64,000 nucleotides of DNA from Trichosphaerium sp. ATCC 40318 (taxonomy: Eukaryota; Discosea; Flabellinia; Trichosidae): the NCBI GenBank assembly GCA_038496445.1, contig JALMLS010000195.1:90706-154705 (forward strand), read 5' to 3'. Below the pieces are notes generated by a model. It saw only the letters and a list, made by a program, of their open reading frames with translations, had not been told where the DNA came from and did no database searches. Shown here one piece after another: positions 46,805 to 57,644 of this stretch. Numbering within the stretch: the first letter of the stretch is position 1; every line of letters begins with the position of its first letter. Both the position numbers and the translations under genes were made by a program.

Positions 46805-47689
46805 AATTATCCTTTGTAAAAAAAAAATTTGTACACTAAAAAAAAACAACGTTTAATTTTTGTTCTTTGAAGAATGACCATTCTTTGCTTCCATATTAAT
46901 ACACCTATGGTGTTTTACCTTGTAGTGTTTTCCCACACCCTTTTACCGAACGAGAGGAGAACAAACAATGCCTTTATGAAGAATTCTTCTGTTCTCCAAA
47001 CTATGAACTGTTCCTGTGACAAACAAACAAACCTACCTGTCAATTAAAATTGCACTTCTTGACTTATTAACTTTCAAGAAATTTGGGACAAGGATGTCTT
47101 TGTGACAACAGTATGTTTAAGTGAAATAAAAGAAAATAATTAAGTGTCAAATGATACGCCGCGTCTCTGTAGTGAAAGTATGGTACATTAGTAATATATG
47201 GCTATAAAGCGGGGTGGCTATGCACGCGTAAAGAGTGGCCATTGGCTTAAAATATCGAATGTGCGCAGAAGCTTCGATAAAGTGCGTAATTACGTTTGAT
47301 TGTCATTTAAACGACTTCAGCTTCAAGAAAATCTCAGGCTCCATACAAAGAGTGATTGGCATGTAATAGGAGTCGCTGCTCTCAGATCGCAACGCGGTGG
47401 CGCTAGTTTACTTTCGTACGCGTCAGTTGAAGTTTATTCGCTATTTACTTCTATTTTAGCCGTCACAATGGAGCTATCACTCTAGTGTTGAAAAAAATGG
47501 CTTCTGAGCACGTTTGGAATATTAACGATTTTGGTACGATTTCTTACGCTATGTAACATAACTAAACGCGTCCTTGCCGCATATATTAGCGTAAAACCGC
47601 TCTTCAATATTTATATATCAAAACAGTTAATTTAACGCTTAGCTCGCAAACCAAAACACTCTTGGAAGTTCACAGAGAATAAAAGAGCA
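46805..47689. other. Intergenic, no supported gene
   Basis: About 880 bases; the left end has AT-rich terminator-like sequence with poly-A tracts. An open stretch at 47300-47485 has no domain or splice support. The right end should contain the promoter of the next gene. Confidence 0.5.
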
Positions 47690-49261
47690 ATGATAATGCA
47701 TGTGCGTGCATTTTTAAAGGTTTCTTGTTTGACACTTCGATAAAAAGGTTGAAAAGGAGTTTAATATTGTAAAATTGGAAGATTGGTATGATATTAGGAA
47801 CGAACAGTTTATAAAAGCGGGAGGAAGTAATTTTTTAAAGACAAATGATCTTAATGGGTCATTACAAAGATTTCTTGAAATTGTTTATCCTGATTTTGAA
47901 TGGAAGAGTTGGATGTTTAGTATGTTGCATGCTATAGAATTTGTACTAATTTGTTTGTTAAGCAAAGGTTCAGAACAGATTTTGGGATATTACCGAGAAT
48001 AAGATCAATTTCATTAGATACGTATGTAGTTTTAGTTGGATGAAAAAAAAAAATAAGAAAATATTGCGAATTTTTTTGAGGCTTACAGACGTTAGGCAGA
48101 GGCTGAATTAGATATAAAAGAGATAAAAGATTGGTATAATGTTACACAAAAAATATTCCGGGCAGTGAAAGGTGGATGGGGTCTTCTCTGTTCAGGATAC
48201 AATTCAAGTATAAAAGATATGATTTCTGACATTTACCCTGATGAAGTATGGCAGCCCTGGCGCTTTAGTACGTGTTATTATACATTAAAGATACTCTACA
48301 CTTACAAAGTGCGTTTAATTTGCTTACACAAATTAGAAAATTGCGGACAAAACACGTGGGACTTATCAAAACCACATTGTAAAGAATACTTATTAGAAAT
48401 TAAAGAAGCGAATAATATTACGACGCCACAAGAGTGGTACCGAGTTGGTTTTGATACAATTGCAAAGAGTGGTGGCCCGGGGTTCTTAAAATTGTGGCCT
48501 AAGGTATTGACATTGATTCATCCAGAGTATAACTGGGATTGGTCAGTATTCACTACAAGAGATAGAAAAGTTATTCAAAGGTAAAATTATAATAATTGTT
48601 TTTTTGTTTGCTGTCAAAAAACTCTATTCGTTTTGTTTGCTCACTCGTTTTTTAAACCTATAGAGCTCTAGTTTCTACGTTACAAAGTGTATTTCAAGGT
48701 TATGAAATACTGGAAGAGTATCATACTAGTATGCATACTGTTCTTATTGGCACACAGACAATAGATATCTTTATTCCAAGTCTTCGTATTGGGTTTGAGT
48801 ACCAAGGAGAGCATCATTATAAAGATATGCTACAAGGATACGGCCCTGCAGCAATGCAACAAGCACGTGATTCGGAAAAATTAGAGCAATGCTTTGAGCA
48901 GGGTACAAAAAACAAAATCGTTCAGTTGGCGGTTTTTTATAATGCTTCTTTCAAGGTATCACGGTTATCCCTATCCCCTTCTCTTGGTCTTCAACAGATG
49001 TAAATAGTATAAAGGCTACAGTACTAAAATATAGGTAAAAGAGTCTAACACGTGACACCACTGACAGTTTTTTTAACAAGGCCTGACTTAAGTAGTATAA
49101 TAAGTGTTGAATCGGAAGCAAAACCAATTGAAATGAACGAATCACCTGCTATTTTGGGTATCCTTTCTCTCTTTAACATGTATGAGTAATTAATGTATAC
49201 AATAGGTATGATGATGCCCGATAACTTGGGTAAAGAACCTCAAAGCAGATCATTTGTTTGA
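47690..49261 (+). CDS. Tandem-repeat protein with Vsr-like nuclease domain
   Basis: A tiny first exon MIMH is inferred from a 46-nt GTGCGT intron. It joins VEKEFNIVKLEDWYDIRNEQ and the repeat end LQRFLEIVYPDFEWKSWMF. Second module: IKEIKDWYNVTQKIFRAVKG with IKDMISDIYPDEVWQPWRF. Third module: TPQEWYRVGFDTIAKSGGPG with LTLIHPEYNWDWSVF. The nuclease domain then reads DIFIPSLRIGFEYQGEHHYK, followed by ARDSEKLEQCFEQ and, after a GTACAA intron, GITVIPIPFSW. The pattern DxxxPxxxxxxEYQGxxHY...RDxxKxxxC...GIxxIPIP is that of a Vsr/PD-(D/E)XK-like domain, and all expected acidic residues are present. It ends PDLSSIISVESEAKP and a short tail. Unlike the fusion at 6884-10976, it has no ligase and no presequence. 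The repeats probably bind nucleic acid or protein, but this is not shown. Confidence 0.78.
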
Positions 49262-49499
49262 AAAAAATCTTTCTTGCTTAAGATGTGGAGAAGGTTTATT
49301 TTTTGGGTTTTCAAGCCAACCTCTTCATCACATCATGACATGACGCTGTTTTTTTGTACATACCACTATTACTGACATAGTTACTACTGTCATTAATATT
49401 TTTTAAAGCGTCATGTGCATGTGTGAGCGAAGAGTTTGTTTGTTTTTCAAAAATCCCCAAAATGTAGTGTACACAGCTTCGTAATATAGTTTTGTGAAT

Positions 49500-50112
49500 T
49501 CAAATACGTCTGATTGGCTTAGTAGTTGATGCTGAGCGACTACGCTTCTTGTTACTCCTACGAACAAAAAAGTTAAAAACTTTGAAGTGAAAATTTCTTC
49601 AGTTTTCTTTTATCGTACTTTGTCCCAATTGAGTCTCCTATAGTTGTATTTCTGCGTGGTCTTTGATGTACATCAGATAATGTATTTGATCGTTGCTTCT
49701 TTCCAGTTCGTTTGTGGCTTTTTTTCTTTGGGGTTTCAACAATCCTTTACCAAAACAGTCCAATTAGTATTGTAACAAAAAGACAGTTCGTGAATGCTGT
49801 CGAATTCGACTTGTTATTTATAACGCACCTGAGTTTCCGTGGAGGTTTTGTAAAGTCCTTTGATACACCGTTATCAGCTAGAGCACTCTCTGATGCTCGT
49901 TTGGAAGGATTTGACTTGCTTCTCTTTTTTTTTGTAGAACCGCTCGTTTTCTTCTCTGGTGGTGGGTTTTCAAACCAATCCTCGCGTCTATCACATAAAT
50001 AGAATGAATCTCTGTTAACTAGCCTATTTGAAACAAATAAGCTTTAAAATGATCTCAACATGCAATTCGTCGCTTATACGCACTTCTTACTATTATAAGG
50101 CTTCTTTGACAT
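49500..50112 (-). CDS. Small highly basic RS/Lys-rich protein, probably nuclear
   Basis: Four exons chain in perfect phase on the minus strand. MSKKPYNSKK joins over a GTGCGT intron to LVNRDSFYLCDRREDWFENP, then PPEKKTSGSTKKKRSKSNPS and GVSKDFTKPPRKLR. After another GTGCGT intron comes IVETPKKKSHKRTGKKQRSN with VHQRPRRNTTIGDSIGTK. After a GTACGA intron the protein ends SNKKRSRSASTTKPIRRI. The total is about 145 residues, dominated by Lys, Arg and Ser, with several nuclear-signal-like clusters. It is likely a disordered nuclear or RNA/DNA-associated protein. Apart from the DRREDWFENPP patch there is little conserved-looking sequence, and no family was recognised. Confidence 0.65.
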
Positions 50113-51415
50113 GCCTGTTTAGTCGTTGTTGACAACAGCTCTAATTTTGGGTTTGGTACCTTAATTTAGTAGCCTTTTGCTTTCCTTAAATGTTTGAATT
50201 TCCGGTATTCTAACGATGTATGTGTTAGACATCTCAAGGTTATATCTTCCACCAATACAAGTCACTACGTTGCAAGATTGATTCTATTAACGATAGCTTG
50301 GTTTAAAAGGTGAGTGAACGAGTTCTGTACTTTACAGCATCAAATACATGCATCCAATATTGCTAACTTTCTATCACGTTTGGCCCACGTGATGCAGTAT
50401 TCTATGTAGCTCCTAACGCACCAATCATAGAATTTTCTTATGTTGTACAACTGGAACATTGCGTGTGTTCTTACTTCAAGATGAAATCAATAGCATGTGC
50501 AATGAAACCTTTTCATACCTAAACAATCTTCGAAAGAACTCTTTATTCCTGAGCCGGAAACGCATACATTAATGTAGATGACCTAATTAGCCTTACATAA
50601 TTAGTAGCTAATGACAGCAAGCCAGGTACTGTAACATAGGCCGAGCACTATTTGTATCAATGTTGGTAGAGCAGAACATACTCGAGGCATCTTACTGAAC
50701 TATTTATGGACATATGTAGTGGGCCAAGAAAAGCATGTTGTAGCAAGACGTGGACAAAAAACTGAACTGAAAAACATTCAAGATAGTTTTGTATTCACGT
50801 TAAAATTATATTTTTCCTCTCTGGCGTTGTATTCACACTAATTTAGTACCAACGTTATAAGTTGGACCTTGTATTTCGAGCAAAACAGTTGTTTTTATCC
50901 CTTCCCACAAACGCGTTCTCATCGCGCAAAACTACCTACGTTGATTGCACACTCATTCAACGTAGCCAAAGCAGTGATATGAAGGCTTTCCTATGTTGCT
51001 GAAGAAGTGTAACTACAAAACAATAGAGAGACCTCCGTTTTAGCATAAAGAATAGGAGCGCTTGTTTGTAAAGAACGTGGAGTGGCGCCTTTTGGACCAC
51101 GTGATTTATCAACGGAATATTCCTTCGCGGGGAAACTCGTAAAAACGTTGGAACTACGCGCTTTCCAACGCATAGCGCGGTAGAAGCGTTGAGCGATAAT
51201 AGTTTCTCCACGAACGGTTAGTAGTGAAGTTTTAAAAAAAATTGAAAAAACACGCTCTAAGAACGCTGAAAGTATTCGTATACTGATATGCACTGGAGAA
51301 ACATCGCTAACGGAACATTTTTAAGCCGATTTAGGCACCCAAAAGCGTCGGAGAATTGAATTTTTGTCCTGTTTGACTTTTCCAAAAACTTTCATAATAC
51401 TGAACTCGTACAACC
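50113..51415. other. Intergenic, divergent promoter region
   Basis: About 1.3 kb between the start codons of the basic protein (minus) and the DUF4397 gene (plus). Open stretches near 50957-51293 on the minus strand overlap each other, show no family resemblance and are probably chance. CACGTG occurs near 50388 and 51100. Confidence 0.5.
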
Positions 51416-52278
51416 ATGAACACTCTTACAGTCGCTCTTGTCCTTGCTTTTGCTTGCGTAGCCTCATGCGCTCTCGTTAGATTTGCTCATGCCTCTCCTG
51501 ATGCACCTGCAGTCGATATTGAAGTAGACGGTCTTAAAGTACGTAGCGGAACACTCAGGCTTGTAGACTTGGAGACTAATGCCTCTATGTAGGTATTCAG
51601 AGACCTCAAATTCAAAGGTGTTACATTCTATGCTCCTCTCCCTGCCGCCAAGTACAACGTTAGCGTTGTTGCCGCTGGTACTACTGGCCCTGCCGTCATT
51701 CAAGTAGAGTGCGTTCTTTTCCATTTCTTCAAGTTTTATCACGTGATAAACGTTTTATTCCTTTGGTCTATTATCTAATCGACTACCACAGTGAATTTGA
51801 TGTCACCCACGACCAAATCATCACTGTAGCTGCCGCTGGAAAACTCGCAAACATTGGACCAGTCGTTTTCATGGATGACACCAGACGTCCTAACAACGTA
51901 CGTCCCGGTTTGCCTCGCCAAAAATTCCCAACGGTTTTTCTCCTTACGGTTTTTTTCTTACGTTTTAAACGTACTAACGTCTTTGTACAGGGTTTCGTTG
52001 CTATCCGCTTCGTACACTTGTCTCCTGATGCACCAGCTGTCGATATTGCCGTAAAGGGAGGACCAGTTTTGTTCAAGAACATTGCCTTCAAAGGAGCCTC
52101 AACATACGCTCAAGTAAAACCTGGCAAGTACGACCTCGAAGTCCGTGTTGCTGGCACAACCACTGTTGCTCTTGATGTACCTGGTGTTGAGCTCGGTCCT
52201 GATCGTATTTACTCTGTTTTCGCAGAAGGTTTGCTCGCTACCAAGAGCCTCACTGCTGTATTGCACTGGGACCTTTAA
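51416..52278 (+). CDS. Secreted protein with two DUF4397 domains
   Basis: The signal peptide MNTLTVALVLAFACVASC is followed directly by the first DUF4397 unit: ALVRFAHASPDAPAVDIEVD, FRDLKFKGVTFYAPLPAAKY and NVSVVAAGTT. The second unit repeats it: FVAIRFVHLSPDAPAVDIAV, FKNIAFKGASTYAQVKPGKY and DLEVRVAGTT, ending VFAEGLLATKSLTAVLHWDL. The RFxHxSPDAPAVDI motif is diagnostic. DUF4397 proteins are extracellular or cell-surface beta-sandwich proteins of unknown function. Three introns (GTACGT, GTGCGT, GTACGT donors) resolve in phase. The stop TAA is followed by AATAAAC within 3 bases. Codon use is even and GC-richer than its neighbours, suggesting high expression. Confidence 0.87.
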
Positions 52279-52485
52279 ACAATAAACTAATAAAAATACA
52301 TTAACAAACCTATGTTTTCCACGTGGTATTCAAACGCTCTTTTTCTCAAAGCAAAGCTGCCCCATAACTGATGTGAAAGACACGTTCGACAATACGTGGC
52401 CACTCATGAAAACCAACTTCACAGCTCCGTCGCATTTTTCATGAAATTTCTGTGTAATTCAACACAAAATAACTTTGTAGTTACA

Positions 52486-53273
52486 ATGGCAGAAGAAGTG
52501 ATTGAAGAAAGTAGATACGAGCGCAAAGAGCGTTTGAGACGTGAGAAACGCGAAGCCAAGAAAAATAAACAAGGCGATCAGCCTGAATACGAGAAATACA
52601 ACGTGCAAAACAAGTCCAAGAAGGAACAGAACCAAGAACGCGCCCGCCAAGAGCGAGAAAAAAGAGAACAACAAAGACGCAACCAAAAGAAAAACAACAA
52701 GAAGAACTTGCAGCGCGAGCAGGTTAGCATGCGATTTTTTTTAGTTAAACGTCGTTTGCGATTGTTATTTCGCCTTTGAGACCACAAATGCTTTCTAGAC
52801 GCCATATTAACATTACTGGTAGCAAGGAGTAGCTAGAAAGTCAAAACCAACCCCAGCGCTTTCACCATTTAAATGCTTCCTCAAAGCGAACGCCAAAAGG
52901 TCAGAGGAAGAAAACAAGGCAAAATGGGGCGCAATGTCACCAGAAGACAAACAAGTACAAACCTCTATCAATTCCACTTTGTTTACATTTCACACGGCCC
53001 ATATACCAATAGGAGTCGTGTTTTTGTTGTTAGTTTCTTCCATCCGGCTGTTAACATTTGTACAACTAGGAGTACAAAGATCTTGCTAAAGCTGACAGAG
53101 AACGCTTCAAGGAAGAAATGGCGCAATGGCGTGAGCAACAAGAAAACCAAAAAGCATTGGGAAAAACAAAGAAAGGAAGGTACGTGTCGCACATCCTATC
53201 ATTTGAGCTTTTAAAAAGTCCAAAGTGCATTCTTTCAAGACACTTATTTTTTACATGTAGACAAGGTAGATAA
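52486..53273 (+). CDS. HMG-box protein with charged N-terminus
   Basis: The first exon MAEEVIEESRYERKERLRRE continues as a Lys/Glu/Arg/Gln-rich, probably helical stretch (KKEQNQERARQEREKREQQR). After an intron whose phase I could not settle, an HMG box follows: RKSKPTPALSPFKCFLKANA, KRSEEENKAKWGAMSPEDK, then over a GTACAA intron EYKDLAKADRERFKEEMAQW. The pattern PxxSPFxxFLKxN...W..MSPEDK..Y..LA..D..R is that of a non-sequence-specific HMG box that bends DNA. The protein ends TKKG with a short basic tail (GRQGR). It probably acts in chromatin. It is possible that the charged exon and the HMG exons belong to separate genes. Confidence 0.7.
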
Positions 53274-53546
53274 ACACCACATTCTTTGGAGTACAACACC
53301 ACATGATACGGCTATTTATTATCTAAGGAATTGGTGATATGGTAGCCTTTTGTATTACCCTCCATGAGTAAAATTGGTTTGTTTACGTGAACTTGTAGTT
53401 ACTCACTATTTTGCTTTATTTCCTATCCATAGCGCACGTAAATCGCTCACTACTAAAGAATGGGTGCCAGCGACAGTGGTCATTTTTTTTTCGAACTAAA
53501 GTGTCAAAATGCTCAATAGTAATTTATTACTTGATTTTTTGAGCTT

Positions 53547-54170
53547 TTAATACATCTCAACAGGTGTCTGTTCAGAGTAGTGGAAGAAACATTTACTTCC
53601 ACGTCTACTGCAAGTAAATTGCTTGTCTGCGAAGCTATATTTGAAAGAGCGATCTAGTCTCTTTAACCTAAATCCAGAGAATTCAAACATTACGTCCTCA
53701 ACGTCTTCCAGTTCAACAAACATGTCATATGGCATATCTTCTTGAGGGCGGAGTGCTACAGGCTGGTATACGCAATTAGCAACACCATCGAAATTGTAGC
53801 GTCCATTCGTTATTACAACAGGATTAACACGTTGCCATACAGATACAGCGTTTCTTGCATCATCGGCCAGTTCTTGTTCCGCTACTTCTTCTACTAGCGC
53901 TTCTTCCAAATCATCTTGTTCAAATCTACCCTCATCATAATACTCTAGTTCCTCATCTTCTGTTTCCTCGTCTTCGAAGGCGTTTAGTTCAAAGTTGTCC
54001 AACAATTCCTCTTCAGCTGGCTCTGCCTCTTCTACAAGGTAGAACTCTTCAGGCATTCTCTCTACAAGCTCCTCAAAGCCATCTGGCGTGTGAACAACAA
54101 GAGGGCAGTAGATAGCGTTGCAACAAGCAACAAAGAACAAAGCAGCAAGGATATGAGTTGCTTTTAGCAT
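53547..54170 (-). CDS. Secreted acidic protein, unknown
   Basis: Intronless, 207 codons. It starts with a signal peptide (MLKATHILAALFFVACCNAI). A very acidic middle follows, with strings such as EELVERMPEEFYLVEEAEPA and FEDEETEDEELEYYDEG. A mature-like C-terminal region has RVNPVVITNGRYNFDGVANC, DMFVELEDVEDVMFEFSG and FTCSRRGSKCFFHYSEQTPV. Four Cys in the last ~60 residues could form disulphides. An acidic pro-region plus Cys-containing end suggests an extracellular matrix or processed secreted protein. No family was recognised. Confidence 0.7.
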   Translation of the reverse strand: MLKATHILAALFFVACCNAIYCPLVVHTPDGFEELVERMPEEFYLVEEAEPAEEELLDNFELNAFEDEETEDEELEYYDEGRFEQDDLEEALVEEVAEQELADDARNAVSVWQRVNPVVITNGRYNFDGVANCVYQPVALRPQEDMPYDMFVELEDVEDVMFEFSGFRLKRLDRSFKYSFADKQFTCSRRGSKCFFHYSEQTPVEMY

Positions 54171-54515
54171 ATTGGTGGTTGATAAAAGTGGTTCTGTTTA
54201 CCTTTTTTGCCTTTTACCTTTTTTGAGACTTTTTGTCGGCGATTCGGGTTTACCCGAGTTGTGAACGGGTGAACGCGATAACACAATTACAACGCAAGTT
54301 ATTGTTACGAAATTCAGAAAATATACGTGTTAGTGGCTGCTTCTAAACCCTCTATATAGCATTGCTTTCTTCAGTAATCAACGTACATATTGGAGTATTT
54401 ACACTCGTCCTGTTTTGAAGAAGTACTATTATGGAAGATGGTAGTTCACTCATAATTTTACGTGATATATTGCAAGGTAGTTAGTTGGTTACAAGTGATA
54501 CGTGTTGTAGGATTA
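54171..54515. other. Spacer upstream of the acidic secreted protein
   Basis: About 345 bases between two minus-strand genes, containing the promoter of the secreted-protein gene and the 3' end of the flavin gene. It contains a directly repeated word CCTTTTTTG/CCTTTTACC near 54200. No gene was seen. Confidence 0.5.
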
Positions 54516-56720
54516 TTATTTATTGTGTACTGGTAGTGTCATTAATTTTAGAATAGATACTTTTCTCATGTCATTTTGATGTGACCCTTGGACTTCCAAC
54601 ACCACTAACTGAAGTTTTTCTCCAGGTAGAGGTGTTGATTTTACGATCCTACAAGATAGACTTGCAATATAAGCGTTTCCGGGTAAAGCAACGTCACATG
54701 ATAACCAAGAAGTAGGCTCCTAAAGAAATTAACAATAAATAATAAAAATTTCAAAACACGTGTTAATGTGTACGTACTTCCGACATAATGTGTATTAGTG
54801 CATTGCTACCAATTTGTATATTATTTGAAGTAACAGTGCTTGATTCTAAAGCGAGAGATACAAGAGGTGGGTCTAAGGAGCAACTTGCAAAACTATTCGC
54901 TAGCAGCCTTGTTTTAGCATTCTTAAGTTCTAACAATACAACAGGCTCAGGTGGTAACACCATTTCCGGTGTTGAATTTTCTGTCTTCTCTTCCTTAGGA
55001 GGTTTGAATGCATTGAAAGATCGCTTTACATAAGTCAAAGAAGACCGCGTAGACTACAAAAGTTAGAAACAGTGTTTACCTAAGATGACACTTTGAATAC
55101 CTGCTTGAAGTCTGAGAAGTTAGCTATGACAATAGAGTGATCTCCAGCACTTTTAAAGTCGTGTGTGACGCATCTGCCAGATAAAAAACATTGAGGAAAT
55201 GTAACAAATCCTTGTAGCCGTTCAAAGCCTTCGAAAGCGTTCTTTGAAAGTGTAGGTGTTGAAAATTTGTCTGCGATGTCTTGTTGCTCCTAAAAAAAAA
55301 GTCAATGAGCCATCTTTCAGGGAACCAAAACCAAGGGGGTGTTGTGTGTACGCACTGGTGATAAAAAATGAATTAAAAATGCTTTAGGGTCATCTCCATC
55401 ACGTAATATCGAATGAAGTAGACTTGTCTTATCGACGTTAAAATACAAAAAATCTGTGTTGATAATAGACACTGATGATAACGTTATAGCGTAGTCAAGT
55501 CCTGATTGTGTCTTTGTAGTAAGAACAGCAATAGGCTTTGCGACACGAGACATGACATTCTTCATCAGTGTGGCACGTGACTCAACGTTTGGTGCCTTAA
55601 GCGTGGAATCTAGAGTGTGTACTGTACGTGAGTGTCTAGGTTTTAAAGTTACTTTCTGAAGTTAGCTATTTATCTTACCTTTCATAGACATAAAAGTTTG
55701 TTATGAGATTGTCGTGCTTAGTTAGTTCCAACTGTTCTTTCAGGTCAAGAAGCCTTGTTTAAAAGATTATTAATATCCAGTTTAGGATAAAAACCGTACC
55801 ATTGAGCCGCTGCTTTCGCTGTTGGGCAAGTCATTGCAGCTGTAGCTGCCATATCAGCAAGTGCGCAAGAAGTGGCGAGAACAGTTACTGAGCAAGGACT
55901 TGAGTGTGTTGCGTGCATAGCTAAAGTAAAAGTGAGTTGAGATAAATTTATTTCACTGATTACCTTTGCTTGTGACTGGGTCGATGATATGATGGTGACC
56001 TGTAGTACTTATTTGGTAATAATCTCCGCTAGTAGCTACAGCCTCATTCTGAATGTCTAATACTTCTATTCTCTTCTTAAGCATGTTCGGAGGTGCTACT
56101 GTTAAGAATCCTTTCTTAACACATATATCAAACATTGAAGTTACCGAAGGAGGTTCAATAATACCAACTCGCCAAGGTCTACAAGAGGGATGCTAAGGAT
56201 AGGTATGAGCGATTTTATATGAGAGCACTAGGGTGTTGGTAATTCTTTCTAACGTAGTAGCGACTCACTTACACATCCTTTGACCTTAATGTCTCCTCCC
56301 CAACATACATAGTAGTCTTTATACCCTATTTCTTCAAGTCTTTCGCCCATTAAATCAACTGCATGACCTTTAATCATTCCACCTTAACAAAGTTGTTAGT
56401 GAAGATAGAGTAAGAATGGTATAAGAAAATTATTACCAAAGTCGAGCTGTACGCTTTTATTTTCTTTGTAGAATGATCCACTTTCATGTATAAAGTGGAT
56501 TTTATCGAAGCCTACCTTAAAAAAATATTATTACAGGATACGACACTAAACAGTAAAAGATTCGCACTGATTTAGTAGTTTCAGCTATTTCTTCAGGTGT
56601 TGGGATTTTATTATTTTTTGATTTCTTTGCCCATAGGTTCTTTGCAGCGAGTATTGTAGGATCAAAGCGACCCTCTGTGAGTTGAACATATTTTTGTATT
56701 GAGCGTAGGAGTTTTTCCAT
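54516..56720 (-). CDS. ApbE-type flavin transferase fused to two flavin-reductase-like domains
   Basis: Reading from MEKLLRSIQKYVQLTEGRFD, the first part is ApbE-like (FAD:protein FMN transferase). It has EGRFDPTILAAKNLW, VQLDFGGMIKGHAVDLMGER, YYVCWGGDIKVKG, WRVGIIEPP, NEAVATSGDYYQISTTGHHH with IIDPVTSKGN, and SPCSVTVLATSCALADMAAT. The DFGG..KGHAVD and IDPxT motifs match the flavin/metal site. Then come two flavin-reductase-like split barrels: RVAKPIAVLTTKTQSGLDYA with SLLHSILRDGDDPKAFLIHF, and LLANSFASCSLDPPLVSLAL with VALPGNAYIASLSCRIVKST. It ends LMTLPVHNK at 54516. The model lacks the ~60-80 residues that normally precede FDPTI in ApbE, including the MGT motif, so a 5' exon may be missing or the domain is truncated. 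Probable role: flavin handling or flavinylation. Confidence 0.78.
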
Positions 56721-56823
56721 CTGTGGTAAGTCAAAAGAGAGCGCTAATTTGCAAAAAAAAAAAAAAAAATCTCAATTTCAAATGACACATGTCATGTGAC
56801 ACATTTTGACATTTTGTGTTTTT

Positions 56824-57446
56824 TCAAAATCCTCCTACCCTTTGGGAGATTGCCATATTTGTATTAGTAGCGAGCTTATTCATTATAGATACTTCTGAGT
56901 TTGGGTTCCAGTTGTTAAACACCAAATCTATCTCGTTGAATGTGAAATCGGCAATATGCTTCAACACGTTAATTACAACTCTGACATTAGTTTTACATAC
57001 TTTTACTCTTGACAGAGCGTTAGGATCATTTTTGCGCTTGTGTACGAGGATGGTATACTGTATGGTATGAGCTACACCCGACAGCTTTACGAGATAATCT
57101 GCTTCATTTGCATCCGAGTTATCGCCATCTGCAGCAATATTAAGTGTCGGTATGGCGTAAACGCAGCTACAAAGCTGAAGGTACGCACTTGTTGCCAATA
57201 ACTGTTGTGTCGCTTGTAAACTGTGTAGCGCTTGCGATTCTGCTTCAAACTCAGGCTCAATGAACGTAGCTTCTGTCTGATAGGTATAAGAATGCTGTAC
57301 GCGCAACATAATGTATTTTTTCGCACGGTGGTGTCAGAGGCGCTATAGAATACAGGGGGAGCGAATGAGGACAACCAAGCCAACGAATTGTACATATTGG
57401 TAATAACACCTTTGTCTTCACCCAACGTGTACGAAACAGTACTCAT
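56824..57446 (-). CDS. Unrecognised soluble protein, ~200 residues
   Basis: The first exon MSTVSYTLGEDKGVITNMYN continues as SLAWLSSFAPPVFYSASDTT. A very short intron (about 32 nt, GTGCGA...CAG) joins in phase to HSYTYQTEATFIEPEFEAES, LHSLQATQQLLATSAYLQLC, NIAADGDNSDANEADYLVKL, TIQYTILVHKRKNDPN and NLVFNNWNP-like sequence, ending ISQRVGGF. Even composition, good start context and matching phase support a real gene. No signal peptide or membrane helix was seen, and I do not recognise the family. It starts about 200 bases downstream of the F-box/propeller gene, on the same strand. Confidence 0.55.
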
Positions 57447-57644
57447 CTTAAACGAAGCTATTTAGAGTTCTTTCATGCGGTAGTTTGTGTCAACGTGGTT
57501 TAAAGAGTAGACCGAAGAAGAAAACTATTTGACTTTACAAATTGCACCTTGAAAAACTTTGTTTTTTCTACGTCAAACAAAATTAATACGACAATCTAGC
57601 AGCCCAGAAAAAAAAATCGCAACACTGCGGCTGCACTTGGCGTA

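Noticed and set aside
51783-52091. 102-codon minus-strand frame
   Set aside because: Antisense to the second half of the DUF4397 gene, whose frame, introns and domain repeat are clear.
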